From Phaeobacter italicus (GTDB lineage Bacteria; Pseudomonadota; Alphaproteobacteria; Rhodobacterales; Rhodobacteraceae), in the NCBI RefSeq assembly GCF_001258055.1, contig NZ_CVRM01000011.1, positions 620,001 through 684,000 on the forward strand: a stretch of DNA of 64,000 nucleotides, read 5' to 3'. Of the stretch, positions 8,200 through 18,097 are shown piece after piece; positions within the stretch are counted from its first letter, which is position 1; each line of letters begins with the position of its first letter. Below the pieces are notes generated by a model. That model ran no database searches, had not been told where the DNA came from, and worked only from the letters and a program-made list of their open reading frames with translations. Made by a program: the position numbers and the translations under genes.

Positions 8200-9018
8200 T
8201 CAGTTCGGGACCGCGAAGGTGAGCGCTGCCCAATGGGTGGCCCAGACTGCGCCAGTGCCACTGGCGGGATCCCGGGGGTCAAGCATAACCGCATCCAGAA
8301 GATAGCTGTTGCCCCGACTGACGGGTATCACGGCGATGCCATCTGCATTTGTCTTGAGCTTCGTGATGGTCACACCGCCTGTCTCTGTGCGTTCAAAGAC
8401 TTCGATCTGGGCATCGGGGCGGGGCGCGGTTTGATAGTAAAGGCGCACAGGCAGCCCGTCGTCCAGGTTGTCGATGTAGGGATTTTTCAACGCCACGAAC
8501 TCCACCAGCAGCCCCTCTGGTTGGTCCTGTCCCGCGCCATCCCCCACGGCGACAAGGGATTTTGCGTGGCGGGTGTAGATTTCTGAAAACCCGTCGCGCG
8601 GCAACCCTCGCGCGGTGTGGCGGGCCTCGACGTTGGTAAATCCCTTGTGGCGGGCGAACTCTGCAAATTCCTCCCATGTGTCATAGGTCAGGCTGTCGGG
8701 CTGTGTTTCATGAAGAAGAACGGTCAAACCGGGTGCGGGATCGTCAAGCTGGAGCGCAGGCGTGTCCCCCAGCCGCCCAACATAAGGCACAACGCCTGCG
8801 GATGTCCTGATGTCAAACCGGTCGATGTCCTGCGTCAGATAGGGGAGGCGAAATCCCTTGAACCGTTGCCCGTTTTTCAGGTCTGCCTGAAGAGATCCGC
8901 CTAATTCCACTTGATATTTTTCCGGAGCGATCCAAAACTCATGTGAAAGAGCCGCACCTGCAATGGGAAGGGTGAGAACACCCGCGACGGCTGCAACGAT
9001 GGGGCGGAGGATGGACAT
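8200..9018 (-). CDS. DUF4198 domain periplasmic protein (metal-uptake associated)
   Basis: 272 residues with a Sec signal peptide (MSILRPIVAAVAGVLTLPIAG, cleavage near AALS/HEFW). The mature N-terminus HEFWIAPEKYQVELGG is typical of DUF4198 proteins, which accompany nickel/cobalt transporters and are thought to be periplasmic binding or accessory components. An exposed N-terminal His after cleavage could bind metal (inference). It is divergent from a HupE/UreJ-family gene, strengthening the metal link. ATG at 9018 chosen because the signal peptide starts there. Confidence 0.82.
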   Translation of the reverse strand: MSILRPIVAAVAGVLTLPIAGAALSHEFWIAPEKYQVELGGSLQADLKNGQRFKGFRLPYLTQDIDRFDIRTSAGVVPYVGRLGDTPALQLDDPAPGLTVLLHETQPDSLTYDTWEEFAEFARHKGFTNVEARHTARGLPRDGFSEIYTRHAKSLVAVGDGAGQDQPEGLLVEFVALKNPYIDNLDDGLPVRLYYQTAPRPDAQIEVFERTETGGVTITKLKTNADGIAVIPVSRGNSYLLDAVMLDPRDPASGTGAVWATHWAALTFAVPN

Positions 9019-9082
9019 GGCGTGGATGGAACCTCTGGCTCTGGCTCTGGCGGTGCGCAGCGCGCGGTCTGGACCTGCAAAC

Positions 9083-10216
9083 GTGACGCAGACGCTACGG
9101 TCTTTTGTGCTGTGTTTTGCGCTGACAATCAGCACCTTTCTTGCAGCTTACTCTAGCGGAGCAGCCCACGAAGTCACGCCGACGATTGCGGATTTCGAGA
9201 TTGCGGATGGTCAGCTGACCCTCGAACTGCGTCTCAACATCGAGGCATTCGTGGCCGGGATCAACCTTGATGGGATGGAGAATACGGACACAGCTGCACA
9301 GGCGCAGGACTATGACAGCTTGCGCGCTCTCAGCGAGGCCGAATTAAAGCCCATGGTGGCGCTTTTTGCGGAGGATTGGCTAAGCACGCTGGAGGTATAC
9401 GCCGATGAGGATATCCCGCTCAGCCTTCAGTCCGTGACCATTCCAGAAGTCGGCGAAGTGGAATTGCCTCGCAGCAGTGCGTTGATCGTGACCGGGCCGG
9501 TTGATGGCGCCGCCCGCGGGTTGAAGATTGGCTGGCCCAAGGGGTCCGGTGGCGTGGTTCTGCGCCAGAATGGGGTGGAAGACCCCTATACAGGCTATCT
9601 GCAGGGTGGGGAGGTGACGCCGACGATCCCGATTTCAGGCGGTCTGGCCCAGAGCCCGCAGCAGGCGTTCGTCGACTATATTCCCGTCGGCTACACCCAC
9701 ATCCTGCCCAAGGGGCTGGATCATATTCTGTTTGTTCTGGGGCTTTTCTTTTTCAGCACGCGGCTGCGTCCGCTGATTTGGCAAATCAGCGCGTTTACGG
9801 TGGCGCATACAATCACCCTGGCGCTTGGGGCGCTTGGCTGGATCAGGATAGATCCGGCCATCGTTGAGCCGCTCATCGCTGCATCCATCGTTTTTGTCGC
9901 GGTCGAAAACGTTTTTGCCCGAAAATTGCACAGCTGGCGCACGTTGGTGATCTTCGGATTTGGATTGTTGCATGGGCTTGGCTTTGCCTCTGTCCTGGCA
10001 GAGTTCGGCCTGCCTGACGCCCAGTTTCTGCCGGCGCTTCTTGGCTTTAATGTGGGGGTGGAGCTGGGCCAGCTCACGGTGGTTGGTGTGGCCTATGTGC
10101 TGTTTGGATTTTGGTTCTGGGGCCATCCCAAGTACCGGGGCAGAGTTGCAATCCCTGCGAGCTTCACGATCGCTCTTATCGGTGCCTATTGGTTTGCTGA
10201 ACGGGTGTTTCTCTAA
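9083..10216 (+). CDS. HupE/UreJ family membrane protein
   Basis: Signal-like N-terminus (TLRSFVLCFALTISTFLAAYSSG), then an extracytoplasmic domain of about 200 residues starting HEVTPTIADFEI, then a six-segment HupE-type membrane domain with the family motif HILPKGLDHILFVLGLFF, the histidine-bearing FTVAHTITLALG and FGLLHGLGFASVL. HupE/UreJ proteins are nickel permeases or related metal transporters. GTG 9083 gives the cleanest signal peptide; ATG 9017 has a better SD (GGAGG, 6 nt) but would overlap the start of the divergent gene. Metal specificity is not visible. Confidence 0.85.
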   Translation: MTQTLRSFVLCFALTISTFLAAYSSGAAHEVTPTIADFEIADGQLTLELRLNIEAFVAGINLDGMENTDTAAQAQDYDSLRALSEAELKPMVALFAEDWLSTLEVYADEDIPLSLQSVTIPEVGEVELPRSSALIVTGPVDGAARGLKIGWPKGSGGVVLRQNGVEDPYTGYLQGGEVTPTIPISGGLAQSPQQAFVDYIPVGYTHILPKGLDHILFVLGLFFFSTRLRPLIWQISAFTVAHTITLALGALGWIRIDPAIVEPLIAASIVFVAVENVFARKLHSWRTLVIFGFGLLHGLGFASVLAEFGLPDAQFLPALLGFNVGVELGQLTVVGVAYVLFGFWFWGHPKYRGRVAIPASFTIALIGAYWFAERVFL

Positions 10217-10242
10217 CAAACCCGGACTGTCGCGCCGGGATG

Positions 10243-10284
10243 AAAAAAGGGCCGCGTCAGCATGTGCTGGGCGGCCCTGTTTTT
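10243..10284. terminator. bidirectional intrinsic terminator between hupE-like gene and thiE-like gene
   Basis: AGGGCCGC (10248-10255) pairs with GCGGCCCT (10271-10278), with an inner stem CAGCA/TGCTG. A-run on the left and TGTTTTT on the right, so it can work for both convergent genes. Confidence 0.85.
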
Positions 10285-10312
10285 CGATAAATGGATTTGA
10301 GTACGGGGGCGA

Positions 10313-10948
10313 TCAGCCCTCCATCGCGGCCATCAGCTTGCGCAGGCTTGCGATGTGGTCTTCCTCGCGCCAGATCTCGTCCCCGATGCCGAAGAAATCG
10401 GTGTAAGGCGCGAGCTCGCGAACGATATCAACGGTCAGTCCACCTTCGGCCACGACCGGCACCTCGATCATCTGCGACCACCACTCAAACAGATCTTTCT
10501 GTGCTTGATTGCCGTCACCCAGACCAGAGGTGCCAACGGGGCCAAAGCTCACGTAGTCCGCACCCGCCTCAGCTGCCGTCAGGCCATCGTGGCGAGACGC
10601 GGCGCAGAAGCTGCCGACAATTGCATCCGGCCCAAGCGCCTTGCGCGCCGTGCGGACGGGGCGCGCTGCGTCGGACAGATGCACGCCATCCAGCCCCAGA
10701 CGCTCTGCGAGGATCTGATGGTCGGTGATGACAATCGCAACATCGCGGGCATGGGCCACAGCGCGAAGAGCGTCACCTGCACGGCTCAGCGTGTCTTCAT
10801 CCCGGCTGGCCAGTTCAAGGCGCACACAGGCGATCTCGACCTCGTCCAATACACGGGCCAGCTGGTCGGGGAACCGGCCAAGCTCAAAGCTCGCCGGTGT
10901 GGTCAGATAGATCTGCGGCGTTTCGGGGGCGTCAGCGGGGCTGTCCAT
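10313..10948 (-). CDS. thiamine phosphate synthase-like protein
   Basis: 211 residues, TIM-barrel ThiE/TenI family, which joins the HMP pyrophosphate and thiazole phosphate moieties to make thiamine phosphate. Seen: DGVHLSDAARPVRTAR, VGSFCAASRHDGLTAAEAGADYVSFGPVG and VVAEGGLT near the phosphate site. The SFCAASR segment replaces the GVS/S-T-H pattern of classical ThiE, and no other thi gene is nearby, so it may be a divergent ThiE or TenI-like paralogue rather than the main enzyme. Monocistronic, with a shared terminator downstream. Confidence 0.75.
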   Translation of the reverse strand: MDSPADAPETPQIYLTTPASFELGRFPDQLARVLDEVEIACVRLELASRDEDTLSRAGDALRAVAHARDVAIVITDHQILAERLGLDGVHLSDAARPVRTARKALGPDAIVGSFCAASRHDGLTAAEAGADYVSFGPVGTSGLGDGNQAQKDLFEWWSQMIEVPVVAEGGLTVDIVRELAPYTDFFGIGDEIWREEDHIASLRKLMAAMEG

Positions 10949-11174
10949 GGGGAGGGCTCCTGTTCAGTGGTTGACGGTGTTTAGCGCATTTGCCACCGGA
11001 CGCAAGGATTTGGCGACAACCTGGGGCGCGAAAATCCAGATCCCGTGGCAGCTTCGGCGCAGTCATCTGACGGTTCTGTCCAAGATATAGCCGCTTTGGC
11101 CGAGAAGTCGCCCCCTTGCTCTTGCCCATTTGGCGCCTGCCGATTAGAGCAAAGCAGATTTTTTGGAGAGATGG

Positions 11175-11921
11175 ATGCCAAGCGACACACCTCAACCCGC
11201 CTTTGTCCTTGTCCGCCCCCAGATGGGTGAAAACATCGGAGCAGCTGCCCGGGCGATGTGGAATTTTGGTCTCGACCGGATGCGCATTGTGGCGCCGCGT
11301 GATGGCTGGCCCAATCAAAAGGCGGTTGCCATGGCCTCCGGGGCGGGGCGCCTGCTGGACGAGGCGCAGCTGTCAGCGACGCTGGCCGACAGTCTGGAAG
11401 ATTGCGATTTCGTCTTTGCCACCACCGCGCGTCCGCGCGAGCTGACGAAACCGGTCTACAGCCCGGAAGCAGCGATGAAGCTGGCCGCAGAGAAAACCGC
11501 CGCCGGCCAGAAGGTCGCGGTGATGTTCGGCCCGGAACGCGCGGGTCTGGAAAACGAGGATGTCGCGCGGGCAAACGCCATTATCACTGTGCCGGTCAAT
11601 CCTGAATTCGCGTCGCTCAACCTTGGTCAGTGCGTCTTGCTGACCGCCTATGAATGGCGTCGTCAGGTGGAAGAGGTCGTGGACGTGACCACCGACCTCG
11701 GCAAATCCGACTGGGCCAACCACGCGGATGTGGATGCGCTGGTCAATCACTACGAGGGTCGGCTGGAAGAGGCGGGCTTTTTCTTTCCGCCAGAAAAGGC
11801 ACCGGGCATGAAGGTGGTCTTTCGCAACTTGTTCAGCCGCCTGCCGCTGACCCGGGCGGATGTGCAGATGCTGCACGGCGTGATGCGACAGATGGTCCGT
11901 TGGAAAGAAAAACGCGACTGA
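11175..11921 (+). CDS. TrmJ/TrmH-family RNA 2'-O-methyltransferase
   Basis: SPOUT methyltransferase of about 248 residues. The trefoil-knot SAM motifs are visible: N-terminal LVRPQMGENIGAAARAMWNFG, central MFGPERAGLENEDV and C-terminal VPVNPEFASLNLGQ. TrmJ methylates the ribose at position 32 of tRNAs; the C-terminal RNA-binding tail here resembles TrmJ more than TrmH, though the exact target is inferred. ATG 11175 lies close behind GGAGAG; an in-frame TTG at 11163 is unlikely. Confidence 0.87.
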   Translation: MPSDTPQPAFVLVRPQMGENIGAAARAMWNFGLDRMRIVAPRDGWPNQKAVAMASGAGRLLDEAQLSATLADSLEDCDFVFATTARPRELTKPVYSPEAAMKLAAEKTAAGQKVAVMFGPERAGLENEDVARANAIITVPVNPEFASLNLGQCVLLTAYEWRRQVEEVVDVTTDLGKSDWANHADVDALVNHYEGRLEEAGFFFPPEKAPGMKVVFRNLFSRLPLTRADVQMLHGVMRQMVRWKEKRD

Positions 11922-12001
11922 ACGGTCATTTGGCCGCGAACCCTGCACTGGACGGGGGCTGACCTGCGGCCTAGCTTGACGGGAAATTGGAAGAGGCAAG
12001 C

Positions 12002-13150
12002 ATGAGCAAGCGCAGCATTTTCGAGGACGTCTCTGGTGATCAGCCGCAGGAGCGCCCGCAAGCCCAACCCGGTGGGATCGATCGCGCCCGTCGCGGCGCA
12101 CGGGGCGCCATACGTGCCTGGCTGTCGGTTCTGTTCGCTCTGGTCGTGGCGATGATCGTCGTGGGGGGGCTGACACGGTTGACCGACAGCGGGTTGTCGA
12201 TCACCGAATGGCGGCCCGTCACCGGTGCAATCCCACCCCTGAGCGAGGCCGACTGGCAGGCTGAGTTCGAAAAGTACAAACAGATCGACCAATGGCGCAT
12301 CCAGAACCAGTGGATGCAGCTTGAGGACTTCAAGGTCATCTATTGGTGGGAATGGGGTCATCGTCAGCTTGGCCGTGTGATCGGGCTGATCTGGGCTGTT
12401 GGCTTCCTCGGCTTTGCGGTCGCGCGCCAGATCCCAGTTGGTTGGGCTGGCAAGCTGTTGCTGCCCGGTCTCCTGGGCGGGCTGCAGGGCGGTATCGGCT
12501 GGTGGATGGTGGCCTCTGGCGTGACACAGGGCGAGGGGATGACTGCGGTTGCCTCTTATCGTCTGGCCACACACCTTGGCCTTGCCTTTGTGATCCTTGG
12601 GGTGATTTCCTGGTATATGTTCCAGCTTGGTCGGGAAGAACGCGACCTGATGCAGGCGCGGCGTGCCAAAGAAAGCAAGCTGTTCAGCCTTTCCACCGGG
12701 CTTTTGCACTTCAGCTTTTTGCAGATCATCCTTGGCGCTTTGGTTGCAGGTATCGACGCAGGGCGGTCATACACAGACTGGCCGCTGATGGGGGGGCAGA
12801 TCATTCCGCCGGATCCCTTCATGATCGAGCCGCTGTGGAAGAACTTCTTTGAAAACCCCGGCCTTGTGCAGTTCATCCACCGTGTGAGCGGCTATCTCCT
12901 CCTTGCCTTTGGCGTTGTGGTCTGGCTGCGAGGGCGAAACAGCGCCCATCCGCGCACGCAATTTGCCTTTAACGCGGTATTTGCGGCCTTGCTGTTGCAA
13001 ATGGTGCTTGGCATCGTGACCGTGCTCTACGCCGCACCGTGGCAGATTGCGATCTTGCACCAGCTGATGGCCGTTTGCCTTTGGGTGCTGATCCTGCGCG
13101 CCCGGTTCCTGTCGGCATACCCGATTGCCACTTCGATCAAGGATTACTGA
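12002..13150 (+). CDS. ctaA: heme A synthase (COX15/CtaA)
   Basis: Converts heme O to heme A for aa3-type cytochrome c oxidase. 382 residues, alphaproteobacterial type 2 COX15. About eight membrane helices are evident, with the conserved His-bearing motifs WWEWGHRQLGRVIGL, RLATHLGLAF, FIHRVSGYLL and ILHQLMAV in the right order, and the GGLTRLTDSGLSITEWRP signature after helix 1. ATG 12002 follows a GGAAGAGG SD, and CTTGAC at 11975-11980 may be a -35. Its stop lies 2 nt before the next gene. Confidence 0.96.
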   Translation: MSKRSIFEDVSGDQPQERPQAQPGGIDRARRGARGAIRAWLSVLFALVVAMIVVGGLTRLTDSGLSITEWRPVTGAIPPLSEADWQAEFEKYKQIDQWRIQNQWMQLEDFKVIYWWEWGHRQLGRVIGLIWAVGFLGFAVARQIPVGWAGKLLLPGLLGGLQGGIGWWMVASGVTQGEGMTAVASYRLATHLGLAFVILGVISWYMFQLGREERDLMQARRAKESKLFSLSTGLLHFSFLQIILGALVAGIDAGRSYTDWPLMGGQIIPPDPFMIEPLWKNFFENPGLVQFIHRVSGYLLLAFGVVVWLRGRNSAHPRTQFAFNAVFAALLLQMVLGIVTVLYAAPWQIAILHQLMAVCLWVLILRARFLSAYPIATSIKDY

Positions 13151-13152
13151 GC

Positions 13153-14622
13153 ATGACCGCATTTGATGAACTGATGGCCTTTGAACGCGACACACAGGCC
13201 TTGGGCCAGATTGCTGGTCGCCTCGGCTGGGATCAGGAAACCATGATGCCCCGCGGTGCCGCGCCCCAACGCGGCGAAGAGATGGCCGCAATCGAAGCGG
13301 TTCTTCATGCCCGGCGGTCAGATCCGCGGGTGGCAGACTGGCTGGCCGCTGCGGTCGCCCCGGATGAGGTTGGCGAGGCCCAGCTGCGCGAAATCCGCCG
13401 CAGTTATGACCGGGCGGTCAAGGTTCCCGCCGATTTGGCCAAGCGGATTGCGCGTGTGACCTCTGAGGCGCAGGGCAAATGGGCAGCGGCCCGCGCGGCA
13501 GAAGACGTGGCCGCATTCCTGCCGGTTCTGGAAGAGGTGGTCTCTCTCAAACGGGAAGAAGGACAGGCGCTGGCCGCAGGCGGTGACGTCTATGATGCGA
13601 TGGTCGCCGACTACGAACACGGAACAACCGGTGCCGAGATCGCGGATCTCTTTGATGCAATGCGCCCGCGTCTGGTGGACCTGCGGGCCCGTGTACTGGA
13701 CAAACCCGCGCCCCAAGGTGTCAGCGGCCATTTCGACGCTGACAAGCAGATGGCGCTGACCACCACGTTGGCAGAGACGTTTGGCTACAAGATGAGCCAC
13801 GGACGGGTGGACAAGGCGGTCCATCCTTTCTGTTCGGGCAGCGGCCTTGACGTGCGCGTCACCACCCGGACCAGTGACGACGATCCGTTCAATTGCTTTT
13901 ACTCGACCATCCACGAGGTCGGTCATGCTGCTTATGAGCAGAACATCGATCACGCCTATCTGCTGACCCCATTGGGTCGCGGCGTGTCGATGGGTGTGCA
14001 CGAGAGCCAGAGCCGGATCTACGAAAACCAGCTCGGCCGCAGCCGCGCCTTTACCGGTTGGTTGTTCGATCAGATGCGTGCGGAGTTTGGCGAGTTCGGT
14101 ATCGCGGATGCAGATGCCTTTTATGCGGCGGTGAATGCCGTGCAGAACGGCTATATCCGGACCGAAGCGGACGAGCTGCAGTATAACCTGCATGTGATGC
14201 TGCGCTTTGATCTGGAGCGTGCGTTGATGTCGGGTGATCTGCAGGTCCAGGATCTGGAAGCCGCCTGGAATGATCGCTTTGCCGCTGATTTCGGCTATGA
14301 CGTAGACAAGCCGTCAAACGGCTGCCTGCAGGATGTCCATTGGTCGGTTGGGCTGTTTGGTTATTTCCCGACCTACAGCCTCGGCAATGTCTATGCGGGG
14401 TGTCTGTATCAGGCGCTGCGTCAGGCGGTGCCGGATTTGGATGCCCAGCTTGCGTCAGGCGATACCGTGGCTGCGACCAGCTGGCTGCGGGACAATCTGC
14501 AAACGCATGGTGGCCTGCGCAATCCGGTCGAGACCATCACCCACGCCGCAGGCATGCCGCCGAGCCCGGAACCCCTGCTTGCCTATCTGGAAGAGAAATT
14601 CGGCGCGCTCTACGGTCTTTGA
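13153..14622 (+). CDS. carboxypeptidase M32 (Taq-type metallocarboxypeptidase)
   Basis: 489 residues, full length for family M32. HExxH zinc motif as H254-E-V-G-H in STIHEVGHAAYEQN, followed by the family-specific HESQSRIYENQ, which carries a further zinc or substrate-binding role. Removes C-terminal residues from peptides in the cytoplasm. The ATG at 13153 starts 2 nt after the ctaA stop, so the two are probably co-transcribed although functionally unrelated. Confidence 0.95.
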   Translation: MTAFDELMAFERDTQALGQIAGRLGWDQETMMPRGAAPQRGEEMAAIEAVLHARRSDPRVADWLAAAVAPDEVGEAQLREIRRSYDRAVKVPADLAKRIARVTSEAQGKWAAARAAEDVAAFLPVLEEVVSLKREEGQALAAGGDVYDAMVADYEHGTTGAEIADLFDAMRPRLVDLRARVLDKPAPQGVSGHFDADKQMALTTTLAETFGYKMSHGRVDKAVHPFCSGSGLDVRVTTRTSDDDPFNCFYSTIHEVGHAAYEQNIDHAYLLTPLGRGVSMGVHESQSRIYENQLGRSRAFTGWLFDQMRAEFGEFGIADADAFYAAVNAVQNGYIRTEADELQYNLHVMLRFDLERALMSGDLQVQDLEAAWNDRFAADFGYDVDKPSNGCLQDVHWSVGLFGYFPTYSLGNVYAGCLYQALRQAVPDLDAQLASGDTVAATSWLRDNLQTHGGLRNPVETITHAAGMPPSPEPLLAYLEEKFGALYGL

Positions 14623-14642
14623 TCGCAGCGCACGTAAACCAG

Positions 14643-14678
14643 AAAACCCCTGCTATTTGGCAGGGGTTTTGTGTTTTT
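14643..14678. terminator. bidirectional intrinsic terminator
   Basis: AAAACCCCTGC (14643-14653), loop TATTTG, GCAGGGGTTTT (14660-14670), then GTGTTTTT. It serves the M32 gene and, being flanked by A and T runs, also the convergent small gene. Confidence 0.9.
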
Positions 14679-14682
14679 AGCG

Positions 14683-15033
14683 TCAGATCAATGCCATACG
14701 CTCTGCCCGTTCCGGATCAGGAAAGGGGCGGTAAAGTCCAAAGTCTGCCGCTGCGATCAATGTGTTCACATTGGCATAAAGCCGTTCGACATTTTCGTCC
14801 ATCTCACCAAGGACGCGGAATGCCTGGTCAAGTTGCGACATATCCGTGAACTCGATCTCCAGCAGAAAGTCGCGATTTGTATCGCTGGCAAGGTTCAGTT
14901 TCCGACGCAACAGACGCCAAGTCTGAATGACACCACGTTCCTTGAGGTATCCCATCCACTGGTCTACCGCGTTGGCAAAGACGAGGGCCTTGGCCTCGTG
15001 GTGAAGATCAATCGAGCAGTGATAGAGATTCAT
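14683..15033 (-). CDS. conserved-looking hypothetical protein (116 aa)
   Basis: Function not recognised. Soluble, no signal peptide; begins MNLYHCSIDLHHEAKALVFA and contains LLEIEFTDMSQLDQAF, a layout like small ferredoxin-fold (dimeric alpha/beta barrel) proteins. A good SD (GGAAGG) precedes the ATG. About 60 bp upstream lies a near-CtrA site (TTAG-N7-TTAA). Standalone gene between two terminators. Confidence 0.75.
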   Translation of the reverse strand: MNLYHCSIDLHHEAKALVFANAVDQWMGYLKERGVIQTWRLLRRKLNLASDTNRDFLLEIEFTDMSQLDQAFRVLGEMDENVERLYANVNTLIAAADFGLYRPFPDPERAERMALI

Positions 15034-15090
15034 GCGTCGCCTTCCTTTCCCGATGGCGTTTCCACGACATGAAAGGCTGCCCGAAACTGA

Positions 15091-15105
15091 TTAGCCTTTG
15101 ATTAA
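15091..15105. promoter_or_regulatory. near-match to a CtrA box
   Basis: TTAGCCTTTGATTAA: one mismatch to TTAA-N7-TTAA. It lies upstream of the minus-strand gene starting at 15033. Weak on its own. Confidence 0.25.
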
Positions 15106-15137
15106 CAAATACGCCGCCCGGTTGGGGCGGCGTTTTG
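15105..15137 (-). terminator. intrinsic terminator after gyrA
   Basis: ACGCCGCCC (15111-15119) pairs with GGGCGGCGT (15125-15133), loop 5 nt; on the minus strand it is followed by ATTTGTT. It lies about 20 bp past the gyrA stop. Confidence 0.75.
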
Positions 15138-15158
15138 ACTGGGTTTGTCTTACGGGCC

Positions 15159-17900
15159 TCAGCTTTCGCTGGTGTCCGCCTCATCCTCGTCCGATTGCTC
15201 GGCAATCCAGGCAACAGAGACGACCTCTTCGCCCTTGCCTGTATTGAAGACCCGCACGCCACCGGCAGAGCGGGAGCGGAAGGAAATGCCATCAATCGGC
15301 ACCCGGATCGACTGCCCTTTCGAGGTCGCGAGCATGATTTGGTCGTCCATCTCAACAGGGAAGGAAGCCACGATAGCACCACCGCGCATTGCCTTGTCCA
15401 TTGCAGTGACGCCCATGCCGCCGCGCCCACGTACCGGATAGTCGTGGCTTGAGCTCAGCTTGCCCGAACCACCGGATGTGATGGTCAGGATCAGGTTTTC
15501 TGCTGCTGACATTTCGGCATAGCGGTCCTGGCTGATGGCACCTGCAACCACGTCTTCGTCGTCGCTCTCGCCATCGTCGGCAATCCCGGCCACGGCGCGG
15601 CGCATCTTGAGATAGGCTGCGCGTTCCTCGGGGGAGGCTTCGAAATGGCGGATCACCGACATCGAGACAACGTGATCGTCACCGTTGAGCCTGATGCCCC
15701 GTACACCGGTGGATTCACGGCTGTTGAAGACACGAACATCCGTGGTGCGGAAGCGGATCGCACGACCGGAATCGGTGAACAGCATCACGTCGTCATCTTC
15801 GGAACAGATGCGCGCATTGACCAGTTTGACAGAGCCGTCCTCTGGCAGTTTCATCGCGATCTTGCCGTTGCGGCGGACATTGGTGAAGTCCGACAGGCGG
15901 TTACGCCGCACGTCACCTGCGCTGGTGGCAAAGATCACCTGCAGTTTTTCCCAATCTTCGTCCGGCACATCGACCGGCATGATCGCTGCAATGGACACCC
16001 CTGTGGGGATCGGCAGGATATTCACGATCGCCTTGCCCTTGGAAGTGCGGCCGCCCTGCGGCAGACGCCAGGTCTTGAGCTTGTAGACCATCCCATCGGT
16101 GGTGAAGAACAGCAGCTGGGTGTGGGTGTTGGCCACGAAGAGGTTGGTAACAACATCCTCTTCTTTGGTCTGCATCCCAGACAGCCCCTTGCCACCGCGT
16201 TTTTGCGCGCGGAAATCGGCCAGCGGGGTCCGTTTGATGTAGCCGCCAGATGTGATCGTCACGACCATATCTTCGCGCTCGATCAGATCCTCGTCTTCCA
16301 TGTCGCCGGACCAGTCGACGATCTCGGTGCGACGGGGAACGGCGAAGTTGTCGCGCACTTCGCGCAGCTCGTCCGAGATGATGCCCAGGATCCGCTCGCG
16401 GGAGGACAGGATTTCAAGGTATTCCTTGATCTTGCCTGCCAGTTCTTCCAGCTCATCGGTGACTTCCTTGACACCGATCTGCGTCAGACGCTGCAACCGA
16501 AGTTCCAGAATGGCACGGGCCTGCACCTCAGAGAGGTTATAGGTGCCATCGTCATTCATGGTGTGGGTCGGATCGTCGATCAGGCGGATGTAGGGTGCGA
16601 TATCGCTCGCAGGCCAGCGGCGTGTCATCAGCTTGTGACGGGCCTCAGCGGCATCGGCAGAGGCGCGGATGGTCGCAACCACCTCGTCCACATTGGATAC
16701 TGCCACAGCGAGGCCGCACAGGATGTGGCTGCGTTCACGGGCCTTGCGCAGGTCATATGCGGTGCGGCGGGCAACCACGTCTTCGCGGAAGTCGATGAAG
16801 GACGACAGGAAACGGCGCAGGGTCAGCTGTTCTGGCCGGCCACCATTCAACGCCAGCATGTTGCAGCCGAACGACGTCTGCATGGGCGAGAAGCGATACA
16901 GCTGGTTCAGCACCACCTCGGGGGTTGCGTCGCGCTTGAGTTCGACAACAACCCGCACACCGTTGCGGTCGGATTCATCCTGAACGTGGGCCACGCCTTC
17001 GATCCGTTTTTCGCGGACCTGCTCGGCGATCTTTTCGATCATCGCGGCCTTGTTGACCTGATAGGGGATTTCTTCGACCACGATCGCATAGCGGTCCTTG
17101 CGGATCTCCTCGACCTTGGTCTTGGCCCGGATGATGACACTGCCACGGCCCTCCAGATACGCCTTGCGCGCACCAGAGCGGCCCAGCATCACACCACCGG
17201 TGGGGAAATCGGGGCCGGGAATGTACTCGATCAGCTGTTCGCTGGTCAGGTCCGGGTCCTCAATAAGGGCCAGGGTGGCATCCACCACCTCGCCGAGGTT
17301 GTGAGGCGGGATGTTGGTCGCCATGCCAACCGCAATACCCCCGGCGCCGTTGACCAGCATGTTCGGGAAGCGGGCGGGGAGGACCGTTGGTTCACGGTCC
17401 TTGCCATCGTAGTTGTCCTGGAAATCAACCGTGTCTTTTTCGATGTCGGCCAGGATCGACGCGGCCGGCTTGTCCATGCGGACTTCGGTGTAACGCATCG
17501 CCGCCGGGTTATCGCCGTCCATCGAGCCAAAGTTGCCCTGACCGTCCAGAAGCGGCAGCGACATGGAGAAGTCCTGCGCCATCCGCACAAGGGCGTCATA
17601 GATCGCGCTGTCACCATGGGGGTGGTATTTACCCATGACATCGCCAACCGGACGGGCCGACTTGCGATAGGGTTTGTCATGGCTGTTGCCGACTTCGTGC
17701 ATGGCGTACAGAATCCGGCGGTGAACCGGTTTCAGACCATCACGCAGGTCGGGAATGGCGCGGCTGACAATAACCGACATCGCATAGTCGAGATACGAGT
17801 TGCGCATCTCGGTTTCAATGGAAACCGTCGGGCCATCATACTGAGGCCGCTCAGGTTTATTTTCGTCCATGTTTTCAGGAGTTTCCGGCGTATCGCTCAC
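15159..17900 (-). CDS. gyrA: DNA gyrase subunit A
   Basis: Breaking-rejoining subunit of the A2B2 gyrase that introduces negative supercoils. 913 residues. Catalytic Tyr137 in [10 protein letters not shown]; quinolone-resistance region GDSAIYD keeps the sensitive-type Ser98 and Asp102 (equivalent to E. coli S83 and D87). The GyrA box QKRGGKG marks it as gyrase, not topoisomerase IV. A C-terminal beta-pinwheel carries a short acidic insert ([10 protein letters not shown]) and an acidic tail. Monocistronic with its own terminator. Confidence 0.98.
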   Translation of the reverse strand: MSDTPETPENMDENKPERPQYDGPTVSIETEMRNSYLDYAMSVIVSRAIPDLRDGLKPVHRRILYAMHEVGNSHDKPYRKSARPVGDVMGKYHPHGDSAIYDALVRMAQDFSMSLPLLDGQGNFGSMDGDNPAAMRYTEVRMDKPAASILADIEKDTVDFQDNYDGKDREPTVLPARFPNMLVNGAGGIAVGMATNIPPHNLGEVVDATLALIEDPDLTSEQLIEYIPGPDFPTGGVMLGRSGARKAYLEGRGSVIIRAKTKVEEIRKDRYAIVVEEIPYQVNKAAMIEKIAEQVREKRIEGVAHVQDESDRNGVRVVVELKRDATPEVVLNQLYRFSPMQTSFGCNMLALNGGRPEQLTLRRFLSSFIDFREDVVARRTAYDLRKARERSHILCGLAVAVSNVDEVVATIRASADAAEARHKLMTRRWPASDIAPYIRLIDDPTHTMNDDGTYNLSEVQARAILELRLQRLTQIGVKEVTDELEELAGKIKEYLEILSSRERILGIISDELREVRDNFAVPRRTEIVDWSGDMEDEDLIEREDMVVTITSGGYIKRTPLADFRAQKRGGKGLSGMQTKEEDVVTNLFVANTHTQLLFFTTDGMVYKLKTWRLPQGGRTSKGKAIVNILPIPTGVSIAAIMPVDVPDEDWEKLQVIFATSAGDVRRNRLSDFTNVRRNGKIAMKLPEDGSVKLVNARICSEDDDVMLFTDSGRAIRFRTTDVRVFNSRESTGVRGIRLNGDDHVVSMSVIRHFEASPEERAAYLKMRRAVAGIADDGESDDEDVVAGAISQDRYAEMSAAENLILTITSGGSGKLSSSHDYPVRGRGGMGVTAMDKAMRGGAIVASFPVEMDDQIMLATSKGQSIRVPIDGISFRSRSAGGVRVFNTGKGEEVVSVAWIAEQSDEDEADTSES

Positions 17901-18097
17901 GTTGGCTGCCCGTAGTTATTGCTGGGTCTATATCTTGTGTCTGCACCTTAACAGCAAGGGCATATAAGGCGCAAGCAAGCTGGCTGATCTTGGCGTCATT
18001 CCTCGCTGTATTTCTGCCAAGCGGCTGTATTTGTACGAGATTAACGAATTTTATGATATGCTTACGACATGGGGGGTGTCCGTAGAGGAGACCTGAA

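Noticed and set aside
15645-17915. 756-codon open frame on the plus strand
   Set aside because: It lies wholly opposite gyrA. Long antisense frames are normal in GC-rich coding DNA, and it shows no known domain.
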